Part shown: piece after piece, positions 21,011-26,116 of the stretch
How the letters are laid out: the number at the start of each line of letters is the position of its first letter
Position numbering within the stretch: the stretch's first letter is position 1
NCBI GenBank assembly: GCA_964386785.1
Contig: CAYLUD010000021.1
Span: forward strand, 1-26,116
Length of the DNA stretch: 26,116 nucleotides
Origin: SZAS-3 sp964386785
GTDB taxonomy: Bacteria > Chlamydiota > Chlamydiia > Chlamydiales > JAAKFR01
Reading direction: 5' to 3'
Program-made: the position numbers and the translations under genes
The notes under the pieces: model-generated
Databases searched by the model: none
Told to the model about the DNA's origin: nothing
The model's input: only the letters and a program-made list of their open reading frames with translations

Positions 21011-21478
21011 ATGAAGTGTCCTTTTTGTAATTGTGCAGAACTGAAGGTCACTGATTCGCGCAATGCGATTGAAGTGAATGCAATTCGTAGACGGCGCGAA
21101 TGTTTAGAGTGCGGTCGCCGCTTCACTACGTTTGAAACCGTAGAGCTGACCGTTCAGGTCTATAAACGCGATGGTCGTTACGAGGATTTCCAAGAACAAA
21201 AACTCATCAATGGACTCGAAGCAGCCTGTAGGCATACGAGTATTTCCCATGAACAGGTACGTCTCCTAGCTTCAAAAATTTCCGTGGAGTTGATGGAGCG
21301 ACAGGTTAAAGAAGTATCTTCACAAGAAATTGGTGAAATGGTCATGAAATGTCTCAAAACAATGGATATGATTGCATATATTCGCTTTGCTTGTGTATAT
21401 CGACGATTCCGAGATATTGAAGAATTAATGGAAGCTATCCATTCTGCTTCCCAAAAAGAAAAAATTCGAATATCCTAA
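21011..21478 (+). CDS. nrdR: Transcriptional repressor NrdR
   Basis: A 155-residue NrdR, the nucleotide-sensing repressor of ribonucleotide reductase genes. The N-terminal zinc ribbon has CPFC (3-6) and CLEC with GRRFTTFE, preceded by the conserved DSRNAIEVNAIRRRREC. The ATP-cone domain follows (VYKRDGRYEDFQEQKLINGLE through IAYIRFACVYRRFRDIEE). Full length. First gene of the operon, 16 bases before dksA. No NrdR box was noticed in its own promoter. Confidence 0.97.
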   Translation: MKCPFCNCAELKVTDSRNAIEVNAIRRRRECLECGRRFTTFETVELTVQVYKRDGRYEDFQEQKLINGLEAACRHTSISHEQVRLLASKISVELMERQVKEVSSQEIGEMVMKCLKTMDMIAYIRFACVYRRFRDIEELMEAIHSASQKEKIRIS

Positions 21479-21494
21479 CGCTAAGGAGTTTATT

Positions 21495-21866
21495 GTGGCT
21501 TTGACAAAAGATCAAATTGAAGAGTTTAAGCAGAGACTATTGCAAATGAAACGGCACCTCGTCCATGCATTAGAAGACTCTACAAAAGAAGTAAAAAAAC
21601 CTGATGAAGCTACAGGATATTCCCAGCACCAAGCAGATCAAGGTACCGATGACTTTGATCGCCAACTCAGTCTAGAGTTGACTTCCAATGAATTTGCAGT
21701 GCTCCGTCAAATTGACCGAGCACTAGAAAAAATAGAAGACAACACGTATGGCATCTGCGATGTTTCAGGAGATGAAATTCCACTGGCTCGACTCAATGCG
21801 GTGCCTTATGCAACGATGACCGTCAAGGCGCAAGAATTGTTTGAGAAGGGATTGCTGACAGAATAA
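21495..21866 (+). CDS. dksA: DksA/TraR-family RNA polymerase-binding protein
   Basis: A 123-residue DksA-like protein that would bind in the RNA polymerase secondary channel. It has the long N-terminal coiled coil (EEFKQRLLQMKRHLVHALED), the acidic tip region (ADQGTDDFDRQ) and IDRALEKIEDNTYGICDVSGDEIP. The globular zinc-finger site is degenerate: of the usual four Cys only the one in GICDVSG remains, and the second pair is replaced by PYATMTVKAQE. Chlamydial DksA proteins have the same form as I remember them. It starts at GTG 21495 with AAGGAG upstream. Confidence 0.93.
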   Translation: MALTKDQIEEFKQRLLQMKRHLVHALEDSTKEVKKPDEATGYSQHQADQGTDDFDRQLSLELTSNEFAVLRQIDRALEKIEDNTYGICDVSGDEIPLARLNAVPYATMTVKAQELFEKGLLTE

Positions 21867-21899
21867 ATAGAATGTAGTATTCTATCCTCTCTGTTTTTC
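21867..21899 (+). terminator. Weak hairpin after dksA
   Basis: ATAGAAT (21867-21873) pairs with ATTCTAT (21879-21885) over a five-base loop, followed by CCTCTCTGTTTTTC. The stem is AT-rich, so it is at best a partial terminator before lspA. Confidence 0.35.
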
Positions 21900-21918
21900 T
21901 TGTATTTTGGTCTTTTCC

Positions 21919-22395
21919 ATGCATCGAGCTCTTTATTTAATTGCCCTGTACTCTACGGCATTAGTTGCTTTGTTTTTGGACTTTTTGACCAAAATCTGGG
22001 CCTATCACTGCCTTTCCTTTCCCATGACAGGGCGAGTAGTCGGCTCTTGGCTTGGGATTCGGATGTCCTGGACGCTGGTTCTCAATCATGGAGCCGCCTG
22101 GGGATGGCTTGCTTCCTGGCAGCTCCCTCTATTGATCTTTCGCATTCTTGTGGTCATTGGCTTATGGGTCTATTTTCTGAGTAAGAAATTGGCTACTTTG
22201 GCAGAAGTGGGTTTATTACTGGTGATCCTAGGTGCAATGGGTAATATTATAGATTTTTTCTTTTATGGAGCCGTAGTTGATTTCATTGCACTTCGTTTTT
22301 GGGGATATGCATTTCCTGTATTTAACTTAGCAGATTGCTGGATCACCTGCGGAGCCTGCTTACTGCTTCTTCACAGTGCCAGGAAATCCGCATGA
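21919..22395 (+). CDS. lspA: Lipoprotein signal peptidase (signal peptidase II)
   Basis: A 158-residue inner-membrane aspartyl protease that removes lipoprotein signal peptides. There are four hydrophobic segments. The catalytic aspartates lie in GNIIDFFFYGAVVDF (the family GNxxDR...VxDF region) and FNLADCWI (FNxAD). An N-terminal D-x-x-T-K (LDFLTKIW) and NHGAAWG (usual NxGAAFG) complete the pattern. ATG 21919 is chosen over TTG 21907. The stop overlaps the next gene's ATG (ATGA). Confidence 0.95.
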   Translation: MHRALYLIALYSTALVALFLDFLTKIWAYHCLSFPMTGRVVGSWLGIRMSWTLVLNHGAAWGWLASWQLPLLIFRILVVIGLWVYFLSKKLATLAEVGLLLVILGAMGNIIDFFFYGAVVDFIALRFWGYAFPVFNLADCWITCGACLLLLHSARKSA

Positions 22396-23033
22396 AGGCT
22401 GCTCAATGGTTAAAGGTGCAAGTCCTGTTTTCTATAGACGAATGGCAGCGAATCCTAAAGGCATTACCGAATCTGCTCTTTTTTCCTACCGGGATGGTTG
22501 TCCCTCCAGATACCCCCTCGTATTCTCATCAGGAAATGGTGGAACGCTACCGTACCTATTTGATCCATTTGCAGCAGGGATCCACCCCTCCACGCGCTGC
22601 CTTTTCTCTTCTTGCGACTGTCAACCCCAACACGGTATCTCGACATACTCTTTCGACTACTCAAGAGTTAATACAAGCTCGCTTGCCTACGATTCAAGTC
22701 CAAGAGCATGCTCTCTACTTCGACTCCCAAGCCCATCAGTTGCGCTCTATGCTCTATAGTTCTCATGCCATACCTTGGGGGCTCCAATTTTCATATCCTC
22801 ACATCATCGAAGATTCCCACACGCGACACATCACTCGTGTTGACGACCAATTTGAGAATACAGTGACGTTTTCTGTGCTCCGCCAATGGATACGTCAACA
22901 TACATTACCCTTGCGCGCTACAGTACAAGGTCACATATCCCGTCTCCCTGTGCGCATCGGAAAGGAATGCTTGCCTTGGATTCAAACTTGCCCCGCTGTA
23001 CAATCTCTTGGGATGACTCTTGCCTATGCGTAA
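22392..23033 (+). CDS. Hypothetical 213-aa protein in the lspA operon
   Basis: ATG 22392 shares bases with the lspA stop, so it is very likely translated; the open frame to 22335 is not needed. The product is soluble, with no signal or membrane segment and no motif I recognise. It is rich in His, Gln and aromatics, with hydrophobic-polar alternation suggesting beta structure in the second half (ALYFDSQAHQLRSMLY, ATVQGHISRLPVRIG). Its stop overlaps the start of the RlmI-like methyltransferase, so it is embedded between lspA and two RNA methyltransferases. The function is open; a role with the neighbouring RNA-modifying enzymes is only a guess. Confidence 0.8.
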   Translation: MKAAQWLKVQVLFSIDEWQRILKALPNLLFFPTGMVVPPDTPSYSHQEMVERYRTYLIHLQQGSTPPRAAFSLLATVNPNTVSRHTLSTTQELIQARLPTIQVQEHALYFDSQAHQLRSMLYSSHAIPWGLQFSYPHIIEDSHTRHITRVDDQFENTVTFSVLRQWIRQHTLPLRATVQGHISRLPVRIGKECLPWIQTCPAVQSLGMTLAYA

Positions 23034-23829
23034 CGCCTCAGATTATGCACTTCTAGATAGTGGCTATGGAGAAAAATGGGAACGCTTTGGGCCCGTTACG
23101 CTCATTCGGCCCTGCCCCCATGCCATTTGGCGGCCATCCCATTCACGTGCTCAGTGGGAGCAGGCGAATGGGATTTTCACAAGGAAAGGTCGATGGGAAT
23201 TTCCTTCCTTATTTACACAGCCGTGGGAGATATACGAAGCGGGAGTTGCTCTGTCCCTTCATTGCACCGATTTTGGACATCTGGGCTTTTTTCCCGAACA
23301 TGCTGCCTTTTGGGAACGTATTCGTCGTGCTAAGGCCCCCAAAGTATTAAACCTCTTTGCCTATTCAGGGGGGAGCTCCCTAGCTGCTGCACAGGGAGGT
23401 GCTGAAGTTACCCATGTCGATGCAGCAGCAGGAGCGATCTCATGGGCTAAAGAGAATGCACAACGTAACCAATGCTCGATTCGATGGATCGTAGAAGATG
23501 CCATGAAGTTTGTAAAACGAGCCGTACGTAGGGGAGAGCGGTATCAAGGGATTCTCTTGGATCCACCCACATTTGGAAGAGGGCGAGCAGGAGAAGTATT
23601 TCGGATTGAAGAAGATCTACTCCCTCTATTAGAACTGTGCGCACAGATATGGGATGGTCAGTACCTCCTGCTTACATGTCACACCCCCGGGTATACGCCA
23701 CTTGTCCTGCAACAAGTAGCCGCTCCATTATGGCCCTCCTATTCTATGGAATTAGGAGAGCTCTTTCTAGAAGGTCCTCAAAAGATCCCTAGTGGTAGCT
23801 ATCTCTGGATTTCTAAGGACATATCATGA
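23026..23829 (+). CDS. Class I SAM-dependent methyltransferase (RlmI-like)
   Basis: A 267-residue Rossmann-fold methyltransferase of the COG1092/RlmI type, probably acting on rRNA. The SAM-binding motif I is VLNLFAYSGGSSLAAAQGGA, motif II is VTHVDAAAGAISWAKENA, and the catalytic-type motif is LLDPPTFGRG. It lacks the PUA domain of full RlmI, so it corresponds to the shorter forms. ATG 23026 is preferred to TTG 23020. Its TGA overlaps the ATG of the SpoU gene. Corresponds to a SAM methyltransferase next to spoU in Chlamydia (from memory). Confidence 0.88.
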   Translation: MRNASDYALLDSGYGEKWERFGPVTLIRPCPHAIWRPSHSRAQWEQANGIFTRKGRWEFPSLFTQPWEIYEAGVALSLHCTDFGHLGFFPEHAAFWERIRRAKAPKVLNLFAYSGGSSLAAAQGGAEVTHVDAAAGAISWAKENAQRNQCSIRWIVEDAMKFVKRAVRRGERYQGILLDPPTFGRGRAGEVFRIEEDLLPLLELCAQIWDGQYLLLTCHTPGYTPLVLQQVAAPLWPSYSMELGELFLEGPQKIPSGSYLWISKDIS

Positions 23830-24620
23830 GAATATCGAGTAAACAAAACCCCAAAATTCAGCAAGTCGTCAAATTAAATAAGAGATCAGAACGAGAGGAA
23901 CAGGGGCTTTTTCTCATCGAAGGATACCGAGAAGTCTCTAGGGCTCTTGCAGGGGGCTATCCCCTTTTGCACCTCTTCATTTGTCCCGAATTATTCCTGG
24001 GCTCTAATGAAGAATCGTTATTAGAGACCTTGCACGTGCCCGTGATCCCTTGCACAGAAATGGTCTTTCGATCGATCTCGTATCGAGATCGACCTGATGG
24101 ATTTTTAGCTGTCGCTCCCATTCAGCGGCGTCGGGTCGATGACTTGCCTCTACCCCATTCGACCCCCTTCTATGTAGTTGCTGAGGCGATTGAAAAGCCT
24201 GGAAACCTTGGGACAATCCTTCGTTCTGCGGATGGAGCAGGAGCCGATGGAGTCATCCTCGTAGATGGATGTACCGATCTTTTTAATCCCAATGTCGTCA
24301 GAGCTAGTGTGGGGACCCTATTCACACAGCCAGTTGTAGAGGCTACCTCTCAAGAACTTACCACATGGCTTCTCCAACATGATATGCAAGTCGTGGCAGC
24401 AACGCCTGCTGCCACAATACAATATACGCAAGCTGATCTCAGAATTCCCCTCGCGATCCTAGTAGGAACAGAACAGTATGGATTGAGTGCCTATTGGATG
24501 GAGCGTGCTCACGTGCAGGTATCTATCCCTATGGAGGGAGTTGCCGATTCATTAAATGTTGCGATGGCCACCACCTTGCTGCTATATGAAGTGCATCGGC
24601 AGCGGCATATCTCTTCATGA
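23826..24620 (+). CDS. SpoU/TrmH-family RNA 2'-O-methyltransferase
   Basis: A 264-residue SPOUT enzyme. The N-terminal SpoU substrate-binding region (residues 1-100) starts with ISSKQNPKIQQVVKL and QGLFLIEGYREV. The C-terminal trefoil-knot domain carries motif 1 AEAIEKPGNLGTILRSADG, motif 2 ILVGTEQYGLS and motif 3 VSIPMEGVADSLNVAMAT. It should methylate a ribose 2'-OH in rRNA or tRNA; the exact site is unknown. Both ends are four-base overlaps with neighbours, so it is tightly coupled in the operon. Confidence 0.93.
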   Translation: MRISSKQNPKIQQVVKLNKRSEREEQGLFLIEGYREVSRALAGGYPLLHLFICPELFLGSNEESLLETLHVPVIPCTEMVFRSISYRDRPDGFLAVAPIQRRRVDDLPLPHSTPFYVVAEAIEKPGNLGTILRSADGAGADGVILVDGCTDLFNPNVVRASVGTLFTQPVVEATSQELTTWLLQHDMQVVAATPAATIQYTQADLRIPLAILVGTEQYGLSAYWMERAHVQVSIPMEGVADSLNVAMATTLLLYEVHRQRHISS

Positions 24621-25864
24621 TCCATCTTATACTATGGCTTTTCCTTGGGTATTCTTGTCTACATGCAACAACAATCCGCCATTGTTATGCAACGTGGGAT
24701 CAGGATCCCTCAACAACAATCTCATTACATATCCATACCCAAGATGGGGTAGGGGAGCTTAGCATCGATTATGCACCTTGCAACGGCCCATCTGCAACCC
24801 TTCAGTCCCCTGTTTATAAAATATATCGAGGAGGAAGGCGCCTCTATCATGTCTATCTGAACCATCTAGATCCAAATACAACGTACTATTGTACTGTTAG
24901 GGAGGGAGATCACCACTTGGGATCGTATTCCTTCCATACACTACCCTTGCACCCCCCCTACCGCTTTATTGACGCAGGAGATTGGGAAAATACCCCTGTT
25001 GCAAAGGAACTGGCTCAGGTAGCTGCTACCTACCAGCCTGATGCAGTGTGGTTGGGAGGGGACTACCCCAGTGAGGTTTATAGTGTCAAAGACATGCCCC
25101 TATGGGATCAGTGGTTAGATGGGTATGCCATAGCGTTCCATCAGCCCAGTCATCACCTTACCCCTATGGTCGTTGCAATAGGGAATCACGAAGTGGTTGG
25201 TGGGTTCGGGCAACCCAGGGAACACGCTTTCTTTTATTTTGATTGGTTCCGACCAGGGCAAGTCAGCTATTTTTCCCTACCTTTAGGAACCGAAGCACAA
25301 TTGATCGTTCTCGATAGTGGACATGTCGCAACACATGGAGGTGATCAGAAGGTATGGTTGGAGAACACACTACATGCAGCCGAAACAAAACCCTACCGTA
25401 TCGCTCTCTATCATGTTCCGTTGTATCCTGGCGTGCGCTTTACTGAAAAGAATTGGTTGTTTCATCGTCTTGTGGCGTGCTGCGGGTGGGCACAGATTCC
25501 CCAGGCCGAACGTCGCCTATTCTCTCACCCTTCCTGTTGGGGACAAACACACTGGTTGCCTCTATTTGATGCCTACCATCTTACTGTGGCCTTCGAACAT
25601 CATGATCAGTGCCTCAAACGTACCTACCCATTGCAGAATAATCAGAAACATCCTCAAGGAACAGTCTATCTAGGAGATGGGGGATTTGGGGCAGCAACGC
25701 AATGGGCTCCGATCAAGGGATGGGTAGATCCTCTCTATGCCAAAGTAAAGGGAAAACAGCCTTGCTTCTGGTTGATTGAGATGGGAGAGCAACAGCTCTC
25801 TTGCCATGCGATCACGTTGGGCCATCGTCAATTAGATGAGTGTAGATTCCGAGCTCAACGGTAA
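24617..25864 (+). CDS. Secreted purple-acid-phosphatase-like metallophosphoesterase
   Basis: A 415-residue protein with a signal sequence (1-17, LILWLFLGYSCLHA). An N-terminal beta domain (about 20-108) resembles the purple-acid-phosphatase fibronectin-like domain (YHVYLNHLDPNTTYYCTVRE). A calcineurin-like dimetal domain follows. Metal-ligand motifs are DAGDWE (119-124), GGDY (147-150), GNHE (189-192), YHVPLYPG (His266) and FEHHDQ near 330 (the GHxH position, with the first residue changed). A periplasmic or exported phosphatase is likely. Substrate unknown. It overlaps the SpoU gene by four bases and rlmN by 33 bases at its 3' end. Confidence 0.87.
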   Translation: MIHLILWLFLGYSCLHATTIRHCYATWDQDPSTTISLHIHTQDGVGELSIDYAPCNGPSATLQSPVYKIYRGGRRLYHVYLNHLDPNTTYYCTVREGDHHLGSYSFHTLPLHPPYRFIDAGDWENTPVAKELAQVAATYQPDAVWLGGDYPSEVYSVKDMPLWDQWLDGYAIAFHQPSHHLTPMVVAIGNHEVVGGFGQPREHAFFYFDWFRPGQVSYFSLPLGTEAQLIVLDSGHVATHGGDQKVWLENTLHAAETKPYRIALYHVPLYPGVRFTEKNWLFHRLVACCGWAQIPQAERRLFSHPSCWGQTHWLPLFDAYHLTVAFEHHDQCLKRTYPLQNNQKHPQGTVYLGDGGFGAATQWAPIKGWVDPLYAKVKGKQPCFWLIEMGEQQLSCHAITLGHRQLDECRFRAQR

Positions 25865-26116
25865 GGAACGCTTCTTTTGCAGGGCAAGTTGTCCACAAGC
25901 AGCAGCAATATCGTCCCCCTTGGTGTAACGCCAGGTAGTACGTAATCCCCCTTGATCCAATAAGGTGCGGAATGCATGGATCGCCTCATGGTCAGGTCTT
26001 TCCAGTCGCAATCCTGCGATAGGGTTATAAGGGATCAGATTTACTGTGCACGGCTTCCCTTTGAGCAAGGTAATCAGCTCCCGAGCACATTCCGGAGAGT
26101 CATTGATGCCTTTGAG
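25832..26116 (-). CDS. rlmN: 23S rRNA (adenine-2503-C2)-methyltransferase RlmN, C-terminal part
   Basis: The frame is open to the window edge, so only the last 94 codons are seen. KPCTVNLIPYNPIAGLRLER, followed by PDHEAIHAFRTLL and RYTKGDDIAAACGQLA, is the diagnostic C-terminus of RlmN, a radical-SAM enzyme that methylates A2503 of 23S rRNA and A37 of some tRNAs. The Cys in ACGQLA is the conserved catalytic Cys that forms the protein-RNA adduct. The [4Fe-4S] CxxxCxxC motif would lie outside the window. It overlaps the phosphatase gene tail to tail. Confidence 0.95.
   Translation of the reverse strand, partial: LKGINDSPECARELITLLKGKPCTVNLIPYNPIAGLRLERPDHEAIHAFRTLLDQGGLRTTWRYTKGDDIAAACGQLALQKKRSLPLSSESTLI

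Noticed and set aside
21495..21866. dksA as a pseudogene because zinc Cys are missing
   Set aside because: The coiled coil, tip and length are intact, and the same Cys-poor form is what I recall from other chlamydiae.

Overview
The window looks like chromosome of a member of the Chlamydiae, probably a chlamydia-like (environmental) lineage. The grounds are gene order and protein style, not a database match. The metal-ABC genes followed by a convergent obgE-rpmA-rplU operon, and the nrdR-dksA-lspA block with a sodium:alanine symporter and SpoU/SAM methyltransferases close by, recall from memory the C. trachomatis CT403-CT420 neighbourhood. The DksA homologue has the chlamydial sequence style with a degenerate zinc site. 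Several small proteins look like Inc-type or host-directed membrane proteins. An alr gene, a Fic enzyme, insertion-sequence debris and lineage-specific tandem repeats argue against a pathogenic Chlamydia species. I cannot assign a genus.

Left region (1-5030) is an accessory zone around tRNA-Phe(GAA) and tRNA-Ser(GGA). It holds many broken genes: a Bro-N/DinD-like gene with two single-base frameshifts, an AbiEi/DUF6088-like antitoxin fragment, an IS30-type transposase fragment, and a two-segment membrane protein whose duplicated 3' part has become a separate ORF. It also holds a complete Fic-domain adenylyltransferase on the minus strand. The Fic gene is flanked by two direct copies of a 137-138 bp imperfectly palindromic repeat. 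The repeat nearer its 3' end cuts off a 57-codon fragment of what looks like an aminoglycoside-phosphotransferase-type kinase.

Centre (5045-18060) is compact and mostly housekeeping: a Zn/Mn-type ABC importer (binding protein, ATPase, permease); obgE-rpmA-rplU; a disordered Ser/Pro-rich protein with in-frame tandem repeats; a Gfo/Idh/MocA oxidoreductase; a compact ABC half-transporter; alanine racemase; a sodium:solute symporter; a glycosyltransferase coupled to a beta-carbonic anhydrase; and an AGCS sodium:alanine symporter. Every convergent pair from 5 kb to the right end except the disordered-protein/oxidoreductase pair overlaps at its 3' ends.

Right-centre (18061-20880) carries a perfectly abutted tandem duplication of about 1 kb. 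Each unit has a promoter, a leader and a gene for a four-segment membrane protein with a Pro-rich N-terminal tail built from a 9-residue (27 bp) minisatellite. The 3' two-thirds of the two units are identical while the 5' parts have diverged. Next come a Cys-rich single-span protein and a YtxH-like small protein.

Right (20960-26116) is one long operon from a good promoter: nrdR, dksA, lspA, a 213-residue unknown, a RlmI-like SAM methyltransferase, a SpoU/TrmH RNA methyltransferase and a secreted purple-acid-phosphatase-like protein. Most junctions from lspA onward are start/stop overlaps. The operon converges on rlmN, whose 5' end lies outside the window.
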